Below, piece by piece: positions 9,309 to 19,459 of a DNA stretch of 64,000 bases. Both the position numbers and the translations under genes were made by a program. The stretch spans positions 62,001 to 126,000 of the forward strand of contig WNNJ02000064.1 in the NCBI GenBank assembly GCA_012934845.2. Direction: 5' to 3'. Under the pieces are notes generated by a model. The model was not told the DNA's origin. It made no database searches and worked only from the letters and a program-made list of their open reading frames with translations. The DNA is from Pomphorhynchus laevis (Eukaryota; Acanthocephala; Palaeacanthocephala; Echinorhynchida; Pomphorhynchidae). Numbering within the stretch: position 1 is the stretch's first letter; each line of letters starts with the position of its first letter.

Positions 9309-10110
9309 CCTTATCAGGTATACAAACAGCGATATTTTCTTTTTCAAGTTATTCCTTAACCCTATTTATTGGAATATTCAAATTCTCGCGTTTCCCCGTA
9401 AATTTGAAAATTGATTTATAGCTCAAATGTACTAAACTATCCATATTTGGTATCTCTAATTGCTTGGCTTGCCAATTTAAAACCTGCAAATGTGAAAAGA
9501 TTTGTAATTCATTCAAATGAAATTTATTAGTAAAGTTAGTTCCCAAATTGAGTACAAATAACTGATCTTCATTGTTAATACTCTATCTGTCCAGTTATGC
9601 ACCAAACTACCGCTTATACTAGACTTATGTTGATTTTAATATATGTGATTGTTATTACTAAAATTATATCGATGTGATTGATAGGCATGGGTTTTAATAT
9701 TAAATTTATTGATGCTTGATTTACAGAATTTGGAAAGGTGACATTTTCTGATATTATTTTCAATGTTTTACACTTTTCTTTTATATCATTATAAAGATAA
9801 ATCAAATGATCATTGATAAGAACAGGATACACACTGTGATAAAACATTTTACTAATATTGGATAATATTAAAGAACAAGGAAATCGAAGGAAATTGCAAA
9901 GTTTAAAAGTAAAGAACTTACCTTAGATGCACCACTAGTACTATCAAAACCCTTTAATCGGCCTTTGATTCTCGCGCAAGTCGAAATTAATCGATGATGT
10001 CTGCAAGCAATCAAAAACTTTCTGGACATACAATTCTTCATCCGTTTAATCGTAGTGTCCTCCAGTTTCCTTGCACTCCTTTCCTTTATATGTTATAAAT
10101 TTGTCGTTTA
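9309..10110 (-). mobile_element. Penelope-like element 1, 5' part (decayed)
   Basis: The frames 9546-9349 and 9847-9614 (minus) read as the N-terminal half of a Penelope protein. Near 9340-9310 is ENIAVCIPDKEG, matching the ADKGG-type box that begins the RT core. Further upstream, 10060-9925 reads KFLIACRHHRLIST and RIKGRLKGFDS, another N-terminal Penelope-like block. It is followed at 9926-9916 by a consensus splice donor (CTAAG, then GTAAGT). Penelope-like elements are known to carry short introns. The element is broken in several places. Confidence 0.65.
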
Positions 10111-10119
10111 CTATAAAAA

Positions 10120-10920
10120 GTATCAACTGATTAAAGCAGATAGTGAATAGAGTTTTTATTGTAATCGAATTTTTAATAGCGTACTGCTAAAATCATCAGC
10201 ATAAAATTATATAAAAAGTTTGAGAAAATTGCTAGTTATATGAAAATGGAAAATTGAAGAAATAAAATCAAATAGAGAGAGAAGAAAGTAAAGAATATCA
10301 CAGAATATCAAAGAATTAGTTGTGCCCCTTTTGCATCAAAATATCAAACTGAAATAATGATCAAATATTTTAATTAAACAAAATTGCGTAATCCAACGAT
10401 GTGTTAAAAAACTTTTAATTTTATTATTGAAGTTAAAGTTTATCTCGTTTATTAGTTAAGCACTATGAATGGAAATCAACAATTACTGATATTTTTACGG
10501 CCGATCTGGCTAAATGATTGTGATGAAAAATTGAAAATATGATTTGTTATCCGTTGATGTTCTCTAAAATGAGTAAACATGAATGTTTTTTTTTAACTTA
10601 AAGCCGTAAGTTTTGCTATTAAGATAGAACGATGCATTACGATGTTGTAATTATTCGGTATGATGCAAAATTAAAATATTTGTCAATGTAAGACACACAT
10701 ATTATCGTTTGTTTTTTGACTAGATAAATGTTATAAGTAAAGTTTAAATTCCTTATTAATTATTAGTCATTTAATTATAATTTAGTAATTAGTTAATACA
10801 AAGTAATAATTATTAATCAATTAATAAATGATTAATAATAAATTGATTAATTACTATCTATTATCAATTAATTAATTATTTGCACTGTATTCTCTGTTCA
10901 ATACGATGCATTTTTAATTT
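10120..10920. other. AT-rich stretch without a recognised gene
   Basis: Very A/T-rich, with simple ATTAATTA-like runs at about 10740-10880. No RNA gene or coding signal is seen before the possible exon at 10925. Confidence 0.5.
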
Positions 10921-10924
10921 ACAG

Positions 10925-10992
10925 GACTTTTTACTGCGAGGCTTAAATATTTTCGTCAACTTGATATCGAGCTAACCCGGGCTAAGATTTCT
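10925..10992 (+). CDS. Possible host exon (68 nt, basic helix-like)
   Basis: A TTTTTAATTTACAG acceptor precedes 10925 and a GTAATT donor follows 10992. Only one frame is open, giving LFTARLKYFRQLDIELTRA then KIS, a basic, helix-compatible segment reminiscent of a receptor intracellular loop, though I cannot name a family. G+C is distinctly higher than around it. It might splice to the frame at 11065-11447 through an intron of 72 bp (acceptor CTAG) or 89 bp (acceptor CATCAG). Only the second choice keeps the long downstream frame. This is inference from composition and splice consensus. Confidence 0.3.
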
Positions 10993-11064
10993 GTAATTTT
11001 TTGAAAATTATGATAAATGCAAAGAGTAATAAACAATTACAATACTGAATTATCGAAATTCTAG

Positions 11065-11447
11065 GTGTTGCAACGCATCAGAAACATCAACAACGCGACA
11101 ACAATATCAGACAGTCTAATGTGTCGGCTAATATTTGTTCATCTTTTGAATTGTTTTCAAAAATAACATATTCATCGGTTGCTTCATCTTCTTCTGCTAT
11201 CGTTAGCGACAGTATTTTCTGCAAAAATCATGATAACGACGAATTCATCAGTAAATGCAGCACAGACCATTATATTAATTCATCAAACGTAAAATCATCG
11301 TTACCATTTTCTTGCCACATGAAGCCCGTCGTTGATATGCATTACTCTATTAAAGAATATGATGTTTCTGCTAATACTGACAATCGTCAGTCCTTCATAG
11401 CACTCAATAGCATAAGTAAGAGAGTAGTAAGCGTTCATGTGCTGTAA
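11065..11447 (+). CDS. Possible host terminal exon, Ser/Asn-rich
   Basis: An open frame runs through 11121-11447 and extends upstream in frame to an acceptor-like AAATTCTAG at 11064; it ends in TAA at 11447. The protein is rich in Ser and Asn (SSVASSSSAIVSDS, then SSNVKSSLPFSCHMKPVVD) with no recognised domain. It resembles a disordered C-terminal tail. Base composition is less AT-rich than the neighbourhood, and it matches none of the repeat families in the window. Its start is uncertain, because there is no convincing ATG at its 5' end. Confidence 0.35.
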
Positions 11448-11449
11448 GC

Positions 11450-12975
11450 CTATACATGTCGTACTCATTCGTTAAGATAAAATTATTGTAATGGCTTCTG
11501 CATGTAATCGTTAATATGGCTTTTTCTTATTGTTATCTATTTGTTCAATTACTATTATAATTGTCGTATTACAGACCGTTGCTATTATATTTATTTATAA
11601 AGTGTTTTATATTTTTTAACGCATTCGATAAGACATCTTTTGTTAAATGAAAACATCGATTTTTTAAATCAGTAATCGAGCAATTTCGGTTCTGGACTAC
11701 TAATTAAGAAGTAACAAAAATCAGTTTATCTTGTGGAATATGCGTCAAGCTAGTAAAGTCTAATCTGAAATATTCATTACTTTGATTCTGATTTACTAAA
11801 TACTTCGTTGTTCAGTCATTAGAGGATATTTGTCCGAGACTGTTTCAACCAACCTTCCATGTTGCTATTATAGCTAGAATTTTAACCAAGTGCTATCACC
11901 CAAGTGCTATTCGTTTATAAAAAATTGCATTAGCATTTTTCTATTTTATTAATAATATATAATTTCAGCCTCCGTGTATTCAGTACATAATTTCATTTTT
12001 ACTTCTCTATCTTTGAATTTATTTACTACTCAATACGTTCGTTTTTTTTGTTCTACTATTTTTTATTGTAGTCTTTTCACACATTCACCTTGTTTATGTC
12101 ATCAGATATCAACATAATTCTAGTTCTAAACTCGCATCGGACTGCTACACCTTTGACAAAACTCTCAAGCTGTTATAAATGTGTTGGCATTCACGCAAAA
12201 TTTTGATTTTCTCACTAGTTCCCATTAATATAATTTTTTGAAGATTACTTCTTGCCGATTTACCTTACTGGCACTATATGTCAACAAAATTTGGACATTT
12301 CATTTTTTCATTTGTAGGGATTCCTTATCTAAATACGAATAATTTGCATTATTTCGCCTTAGTACAGATGGCTAGTAACAATATGGTAATGATCTTATTA
12401 TGATGATAATATTATCAATGATAATATCATGATTATCACTGATCTTATTACGCACTAATATTGCAAAGTATTATATATTATACTCTCTCTCTTTAGTTTA
12501 ATTTCCAAAGTTTTCCATTTTGTGTGAATTATTTGTGTAAATTATTTTTGCTGCCTCTTAATAAATATGTTGTAGCTATTAGAAATCGAGCAAATTATTC
12601 ACTTAAAAGCATTGGCTGATTTTGATCTTGTTAAATGTGAAACCACTAAACTTATAGGTTTGTACTATATACCACATGCAATTGTAAAGATTAAGGTTTG
12701 TCACATAATCTAATTCGAACAAATAACGATAATTACAATTCAATAATTAATTTTAAGCGATTTAAAGGAATATTCAACATTTTTCAATTGTATTTGTTAT
12801 ATTAGTTTTTTATATGTATATATAAATTATAAATATGTATATATAATATATAAATTATATAATTTATATATATAATTTATATATCTATATATATAAATTA
12901 TAAATATATTCATTGATAGCTATGTTAATTTAGTCGATCGTCGATCGCCGCAATGTCAGGAGTGAATTTATATGC
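11450..12975. other. AT-rich non-coding stretch
   Basis: No gene is seen. It contains a (TA)-rich low-complexity patch at about 12805-12905 and scattered short frames. The short complementary strings around 12395-12450 (TTATTATGATGATAATATTA) could form hairpins, but nothing links them to an element. Confidence 0.5.
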
Positions 12976-12979
12976 CTAT

Positions 12980-13192
12980 AACTTTCGTTTTTACCTCTTT
13001 AAGTTTACGAATAAATGTATATGTATTAGGAAGATATGATGGAACATGCCTTAAACGTGGTGTAAGTACTTTGTGCAGGTATCTTAAGTACTTAATCACA
13101 AAGTACTTACACCACTTTTGAGGCATGTTCCATCATATCTTCTTAATACAGATACATTTCTTCGTAATCTTGAAGAGGTAAAAACGAAAGTT
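12980..13192. repeat. Long inverted repeat at the 5' edge of Penelope element 2
   Basis: The arms 12980-13075 and 13097-13192 are reverse complements over about 96 bp with few mismatches (outer ends AACTTTCGTTTTTACCTC and GAGGTAAAAACGAAAGTT). About 21 bp separate them. The right arm is coding sequence of the Penelope RT, so the left arm is an inverted partial copy of the element. Inverted partial copies at the ends are typical of Penelope insertions. Confidence 0.85.
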
Positions 13193-13590
13193 AAACCAGA
13201 AACATCTAGGGTATCCATGGATATAAAATCCTCTTATACTACGATTTCAACAAACGATGGCTTATTAGCAGTAGAAGAATTTATGACAACAGAAGTTTGG
13301 TATTACAGTACAAAATCCAAGATTAAAGAAATGTGTTTTACAGTACAGACAGTACAGTACAGTACAGGTACAGACATGGGAACATCGCTTGCGCCGGTTT
13401 ATGCTATTATTTACGTAGGGGATCTAGAAGAGAAATTTATTCAATCCTAAGTGTTAAAACATCGCATGTGGGTAAGATATATCGATGATATATTATTTTT
13501 ATTGACCATGGTATTGAAACATTCAAAAGCTTTGTAACGAGCCTTGACATTTTTAACAACAACACAACAACAACAATTTCTTGACAAAAA
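13093..13590 (+). mobile_element. Penelope-like element 2, RT core (5' of the LINE insertion)
   Basis: The plus-strand frame 13118-13450 reads VSMDIKSSYTTISTNDG (motif A region), then MGTSLAPVYAIIYVGDLEEK (motif B). It continues in another frame with MWVRYIDDILFL (motif C, YIDD) and FKSFVTSLDIFNNN. The reading resumes at 15118 after an inserted LINE. The element is broken, and moderately decayed compared with the Naiad-like copy. Confidence 0.8.
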
Positions 13591-15118
13591 AAACAAACAA
13601 TATACAATATTTTTCCTGTCAACCACTTGTCTAGGTATCGGGTCGTGGAGGCAGTGCACGAATCAAACTACTCGAGACATCGCGATCCTGTTCGACAGAC
13701 CAGAGTTCTCTTTCATATAGCCTAATGCGGTCTTCGACCAGTTTCGAGATTTAATCTCTCCACCTGTACCGAGGTCTACCTCGAGGTCTCTTTTCAGAGA
13801 ATACGGTCTGGAAAATCGTCTGAGGAAGGCGATCCCTTTACATCCTAAAACGTGTCCTAGCCACATCAGCCGACTTTTTTCGATGTGGAGAAGCAACGAA
13901 TTTACTCCGAGTCTATCCAGGATGACCGAATTCTTAACCTTATCTATAAGACTAGGACCCACCATACAGCGAAGGAACCTCATTTCGGTCGCCTGTATCC
14001 GAGATATTATCCTTTCGGTCATAACCCAAAGCTCATGACCATAGGTTAAAAAATAAACGAAGATTACGTAGTAAACCGAAAGCTTCTCCCGAATACTTAA
14101 CTCCTGATTCTTACGACAGACCTGTACAAAGACGCATTGTTGCGTTAGCTGCACAAATCCGCTTCTCAATCTCCTTGATGTTCCTGCCATCCTTCGAGAA
14201 CAATACCCTAAGATACTTAAAATCCTCCACATTATGAAGAACCTTTTCTCCAATCTGGATTGACATTGGCAACTGAATCCGAGACGAGCACGTAAAGACA
14301 GTCTTTGAGGTACTTACCAACATCCCTGCCGCTTGGCATTCCATCGTGAATCGATCTAGTAGGCATTGTAATTCTTCAAGACAAGAAGCCACCAAAACAA
14401 CGTCATCTGCAAAAAGAAGAGATGCTATCCTGATGAATCCGAACTGAAGATCGGAATCCGTTAGAGCAGCCCGTCTCGAAATTTTGTCCATGTAAACAAG
14501 GAACAAAAGTGCAGACAAAAAACAACCCTGACATAGCCCAACGCCTACTGGAAATGATTCAGACTTCCTACCTAGAACACAAACACAACTCATACTTTGT
14601 TCATACACAGAAGCCATAGCTACCCGTAGATAGTGTGGTACTCCACACTTCCTTTGTACCTCCCATAACCTCTCTCGCGGAACTTGGCCGAAAGCCTTCG
14701 CCAAATCTACAAAACACATGTAGACCGGTTGAGCGAACTCCCAAGACTGTTCAAGGATAGTTGAGAGAGTAAAGAGCTGATCCGTAGTTCCACGACCTGG
14801 ACGAAAGCCCCGTTGTTCCTCTTGCAACTATCCCTCAACTATAGGCCGTATACTTAACTCAAGAATCCTAGCAAATAGCTTACTAGTTTGGCTAAGAAGA
14901 GTGATATCCCGATAATTGGAACATACTCTTCGGTCACCTTTCTTAAAGATCGGTACCACCACTCCGGTTCGCCACTCACTTGGAACCTTGCCCGACTTTA
15001 ATGCAACGTTGAAGATCCGTGTTAGCCACTTTATGCCAACAACGTCGAGAGCCTTTAACGCTTCAGGTCGAATCTCGTCTACTCCAGAAGAATTGCCATT
15101 ACGAATTTCAGTACACTA
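13560..15118 (-). mobile_element. RTE-like LINE, family B copy 1, 5'-truncated, inside Penelope element 2
   Basis: The minus-strand frame 14827-14111 starts EEQRGFRPGRGTTDQLF and contains motif A CFVDLAKAF, motif B VGLCQGCFLSALLF and motif C LLFADDVVLVAS (FADD). The frame 14253-13663 adds the C-terminal block LTYGHELWVMTERI and MWLGHVLG. The layout matches RTE-clade LINEs. The element has only part of the RT (from about PIFKKGDR onward), no endonuclease, and a (TTG)n-like 3' tail at 13560-13580. Insertion between the Penelope segments DIFNNN and LKFTHESSD is precise enough that the Penelope frame can be followed on both sides. Confidence 0.8.
14111..14827 (-). pseudogene. RT fragment of LINE B1
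   Basis: An intact 238-codon stretch covers RT motifs A to D. The FADD active site is intact, and so is the Asp of motif A. The conserved KAYDRVPRE becomes KAFGQVPRE, with the usual Asp replaced by Gly. The upstream part (14910-15118 minus) reads EIRPEALKALDVVG and VVPIFKKGDRRVCSNYRDI before a stop at the ORF edge. It is dead through 5' truncation and frame change. Confidence 0.8.
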
Positions 15119-15690
15119 AAATTCACACATGAATCTTCAGATGTAAGTCAATCAATTAATTTCCTTGATGTACATATATACAAAGATGTTAACCGTATCC
15201 TCAAACGCGTCCATTTATTAAAGATACATGAACCCGGTATACCTACATGCCTCTAGTTGTCATTCTTCATATATGAAAAGGAATATGATTCGCGATGAAG
15301 CAATTAGAATGCGCAAAATATGCTCAACTGATGAAACCTTTTCATTTTAGATAAGCTTACCGAGTATTTTATGATACGAGGATACAAGAGAAGACAGATC
15401 ATAACTATCTTCAACAGTTGCCGTAACAAACTACGGAAAAATCTATTACATTTAAAAAAGAATCAATACAGAATTTGAAACATGATATGTGTATATGAGT
15501 GGCACCCAGCTTTCAAAAATCTCAAAAAGGACATCCGAAATACGATGATGGAAACAAGAGTAAACTATACGAGAATGGGTGACATCAAAATATTCTACTC
15601 GATGCCAAATAAAATAAAATACATTCTATCTAAATATATACAAATTCAATATCAAAATAAACAAATTTGGTTGAGTAAAAAATGAAAATT
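15118..15690 (+). mobile_element. Penelope-like element 2, region 3' of the LINE insertion
   Basis: It continues the RT after the inserted LINE: LKFTHESSD, then SINFLDVHIYKDVNRIL (motif D/E region), then YLHASSCHSSYMKRNM and EAIRMRKICSTDE. The frame 15482-15685 (VYEWHPAFKNLKKDIR) matches the region after the thumb. A GIY-YIG domain is not recognisable. The stretch 15690-15860 is AT-rich without features. Confidence 0.75.
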
Positions 15691-15865
15691 ATTCTCTTTA
15701 TATTAAAGGTATTGCTTAAAAATACAAAATAAAAAATAATAGCATTTGTTTAACATAAAAACGCAAACTAAAAAAATAAAATGGAACACATCGGATAACT
15801 AAATAAAATTCAATAACTAAATAATTAATTACATAAAGTTATTACGAACAAAGCAGAAGAAATAT

Positions 15866-16113
15866 CCTTTATTTGATAAAAATTCTATATTTCGATAGCT
15901 CCTGCTACCATCATCAGGATTACAATAAATGTTTTTAAAAAGATAATTTTAAAAGAATTACTCCGTAGAGTAATCATTTGGGTGCACGAAAACGACATGG
16001 TGTATTTTTTTTGTAAAAATGTTGAAAAAAAAAGAAATTTGTGAAACATTTTATTGTAATCATGATGATAGCAGGTGCTATCGAAATATATAATATTTTT
16101 TACCAAATAAAGG
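15866..16113. repeat. Palindromic repeat with hammerhead-type core
   Basis: Its ends are inverted copies of about 60 bp (CCTTTATTTGATAAAAATTC at the left; the right end is AAATAAAGG). On the minus strand 15917-15890 reads CTGATGA, then GGTAGC-AGGA-GCTATC (6-bp helix with one G.T), then GAAA, which is the core of a hammerhead ribozyme. Stems I and III are not clear. The second arm has CATGATGA instead. The same motif (GATGATAGC...GCTATCGAAATAT) occurs at 16817-17159 and, decayed, at 51549-51575. It is probably a non-autonomous or terminal piece of a Penelope-like element. Confidence 0.6.
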
Positions 16114-16458
16114 ATAATTTCTGCTTCTTTGTTCCTGTAATAACTTTATATTTGAAATGTAAGAAGATTATGGATTTAGTATTTATAAATTAATTACATG
16201 ATCATAAATTATAATGTCACGAATGAATGATTAAATTGAGCATATGTGATTAACGAAATTCAACTAGAGGAAAGCGTTTTTCATAGTTAGAGCTCTGTGC
16301 AATCATTGACACAAAATACATCAGGAAAAAAGTAACAGTTTTAGATTGATAGTTTCGGATATACTGTAAAAACGGCTTTTATGGTTACCTATATTACCTT
16401 TTAATATTAAAAGGTAATAAATATTAAATTAAATATTTAATATTAAATCCGCGCTTAC

Positions 16459-16548
16459 CATTGGACTGTCGTCTGCTGATTTCAGCATTCTCGAGCCTCT
16501 TCTGCTTCGCCGCTTACGTGCGCTACTGTCTTTTTCTCCGGGGAACAG
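16459..16548 (-). CDS. Possible host exon (90 nt, Arg/Ser-rich)
   Basis: This is a GC-rich island of exactly 30 codons in an AT-rich background. On the minus strand an acceptor (TTTTTTTAATGCCTTAATAG) precedes 16548 and a donor ATG|GTAAGC follows 16459. One frame alone is open, containing GEKDSSARKRRSRRGSR and MLKSADDSPM, a basic RS-like stretch. Phase is 0 at both ends. It matches no repeat in the window, and no flanking exon was found, so this could be chance. Confidence 0.35.
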
Positions 16549-16816
16549 CTATTAAGGCATTAAAAAAATTATTAAACAAAATCATAACTTACGTTGGCGA
16601 CCTTTATACACTTTTTAACGTGTATTCAGTTTTGTAAAATGATATTAGAGGATATGATTTTAGAAAACACCGCAAAATAGTAGTAAAATAATCTGAAAAT
16701 ACAATAATCGAATGATATTTTAAGTTAGTAAAGTAAAATGCAAAAACAAAAAATAAACGATCCCATTAAAAGCAATTCAAGATTTTGTAAATTTATAGGA
16801 ACGAATGATAAAAATA

Positions 16817-17159
16817 GTTTTATTCCAAAATAACAATATTTCGATGGCTCCTGCTATCATCTTCAGAAAATTACAAACAGATAAGTTAAACATATGTTTA
16901 AATAATTTTAAAAAATTAAATGATTTTAAAAGTTACAGGAAAATTACAAATAGTAAATTTAATAGACCATTTAAACTGCTTTTGAACAGTAATTTTAATA
17001 ATTATTTATTATTTTAAAATTATTTTAATATTATTTTAAAATAATATTTTTAAAACAGTGATTTTAATAATCCGTTTTCTTAATTTAGAATAAACTTATT
17101 GTAATTTCCTCAAGATAATAGCAGAAGCTATCGAAATATTGTGATCTTATGGAATAAAA
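16817..17159. repeat. Second palindromic repeat with hammerhead-type core
   Basis: The ends are inverted (GTTTTATTCC at 16817 and GGAATAAAAC at 17159), with arms of about 60 bp that resemble those of 15866-16113. On the minus strand 16866-16839 reads CTGAAGA, then GATAGC-AGGA-GCCATC (one A/C mismatch), then GAAA. The interior is an A/T-rich stretch with ATTTTAAAAT-type repeats. Confidence 0.6.
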
Positions 17160-17169
17160 CCATTTCCAC

Positions 17170-19000
17170 TTATTTTTTGTTCCTTTAAATTTATAAAACT
17201 ATAAAGAAATAATATTTTTAAAAATATTTAAGAAATACTAACGAGTACAACCCAATTTTATTATATCAGCGGGTGCTTATATATCGATAAACTATCGATA
17301 TATCTACGATATTAACTACGATAATATCGATATTGCAGTATTGTGTAATCAGAATAAAAATAATTGAAATTTCCGAACTTCACAGCTAATACCATTGGCA
17401 TTTCAAAAAAAAACATTCTGTAAGTGTAGAACGGTGGCCGTCGAGCTCTACTCTGAAGCGACAGTCCCGCTAAATAAAAGAAAGTTATATTAAACAAAAT
17501 CAAATTGACTAAAATAAAATTTGATAAAAATCAAATTAGCTGTAAATAAAACTCAGGTTATACGTTTCTTTAATATTATTAATAAAAAAAATAAAATAAA
17601 ATTTGATAAAAATCAATAAAAATTTGCTAAACAAACTAAAATCATAATAATTATTAAAATATTATTAGAGCAATGCCAATAAATTATAATTTATTAAAAA
17701 ATTATATATTAATCTCATGCAATATTTTTATTTAAAACAACAAAACTGAAGTAATACGATTTAAAGATAATCTGCTCTGATACAAGATTTTCTGAAACAC
17801 CGCAAAAGAAGATATCGCAAGTGCTTGCGCAAAAGAAGTCCGTCTTCTTAAATTTCTTACATAACTTGCATAACTTTATTTACCATTAACCATATTCAAT
17901 TTTGCAAGAATGATGTTTATAGAGGGTCTATGCTGTTCATAAATTACAGTTCAACTTTTTTCTGGGTTAACAAAATGTTAGTTAAAAAATCCTAGACTAC
18001 AAAAATAAAGGATATCACTCATTTCCTTCTCAAAATGAAAGCAAGACAATCACAAATCTGTATTTAAATTGGCTTAACTTAATATATGCTGGTTTGAATG
18101 AGGCGCAAAGAATGCATGACGCGTAAAACTAATATCCACAGTTATACTCTGTAACGAAGTTGTCTGGAATGAGTTTCAGAAAATGTAGTTTTGAAACACT
18201 ATTTTTAGAGCGTCAAAAATTCTCATGTATTTCAAAATATCAAACACTTTAACATTAAAAAATTTAAATTGGTCCATAGCCTACATTTAATTTAATGTGA
18301 TTAATGTGATGACCGAATAGTAGACAATTTAATAATTGTATTAATTCACAAATTCTCAAACTAGTGCGCGCTTTATCGCCATGAACTTCATAGAAATATT
18401 CTTGAATTTTTAATATATAAAAGCAGCGATTTAATGTACATGTAAAAAATTTTATTTTTGAATTATTAAATAATAATTCAATAGTAATTTATTTAAAGCC
18501 ATTATATGACAAAAGTAAATCTATAAGCACAAAATATCATTAAGTGAAATCTTATTTGGTTGTTTACTCAATCAATGATATAAATCATTGATTAAATAGA
18601 GAGAGGACGAAAGTTATCTCTATAGCAGTATTTAAACAAAGAATGCTATTTTGTATACATGCTATTATAATAATTATATAATGCTATTATATAATGCTAT
18701 TATATATACACATTTCCACATAACAATCCCTTGAAGCAAAATTATTGATATCCTGTATTATATTTAGGAATTGTTAACTAGAAAATGAATGGGCTGCTTT
18801 AGTCAAAGTGGCCAGCTCTGCTCCTTTGATATTTAAAGTAATATTTTTTGATCCTTTAGCTACGTCGTGGTACAATAGTTTTCTTTATTCGTAAATACGA
18901 GTAATTTAAATATGTCATCGCATACTCGTGTCAATTCACTTTTTTAATTTTCAATAACGATATCATTTTACTTTCAAAGATGATTTAATCCTTTCACAAG
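17170..19000. other. AT-rich non-coding stretch
   Basis: No gene is recognised. It contains short runs around 17280-17335 based on TATCGAT/ATATCG and a string (ATTTTCTGAAACACCGCAAAA at 17788-17808, shown in part) that recurs loosely near 16655-16675. One short open frame on the minus strand near 18780-18870 has no known match. Confidence 0.45.
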
Positions 19001-19022
19001 ATTAACGAGTAGATATTATTGT

Positions 19023-19454
19023 TTAAATAATGCTAAGATTCTGACCGTTATTCGGTTGGTTACTAACCTTTTCAAGTGAACTACTTTCTGTTTTCAATAT
19101 TGAAACATTTGTGGTTTGCAAATCACTCGTCCTGGTTTGCATTTCTGAACAATTTGAATTTCGAGTAGAGTCCATCTTTATGGACGAATCGCAACATGAT
19201 TCTGTGGTAAAGGAGGTTTGGGTGTAATTAGATATGCACATGGGCCTACTACAATTGATTCTTGCCTGACAAAATCCACACATAAAATTACTAGATGTTA
19301 TTGAAATGAACTCAGTTATCGGGAAATGAACTGTAGTCCAAATATTACAAGACCTCGTTGAACAGCATACAACATGTTCGCTGTACGTGGAGAAGTCAAT
19401 TTGATTTTCAAAATGCATAGATTGTTCAGATTCGTTTCTATCGTAGCTATCCAT
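19023..19454 (-). CDS. Isolated ORF1-like protein of a CR1-like LINE
   Basis: This is an intact 143-codon frame from ATG (MDSYDRNESEQSM) to a stop. Residues about 29-66 (VVCCSTRSCNIWTTVHFP, then NFMCGFCQARI) match the ORF1 segment of LINE A1 (MKCTTDNCNVYSTVILP, then DYLCGFCAAKA), including the CxxxxC and CGFC cysteines. The rest is Ser/Thr/Asn-rich. No RT or endonuclease follows on the same strand. It could be a truncated LINE remnant that happens to be open, or an ORF1-derived host gene. Confidence 0.55.
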   Translation of the reverse strand: MDSYDRNESEQSMHFENQIDFSTYSEHVVCCSTRSCNIWTTVHFPITEFISITSSNFMCGFCQARINCSRPMCISNYTQTSFTTESCCDSSIKMDSTRNSNCSEMQTRTSDLQTTNVSILKTESSSLEKVSNQPNNGQNLSII

Positions 19455-19459
19455 TTCAA

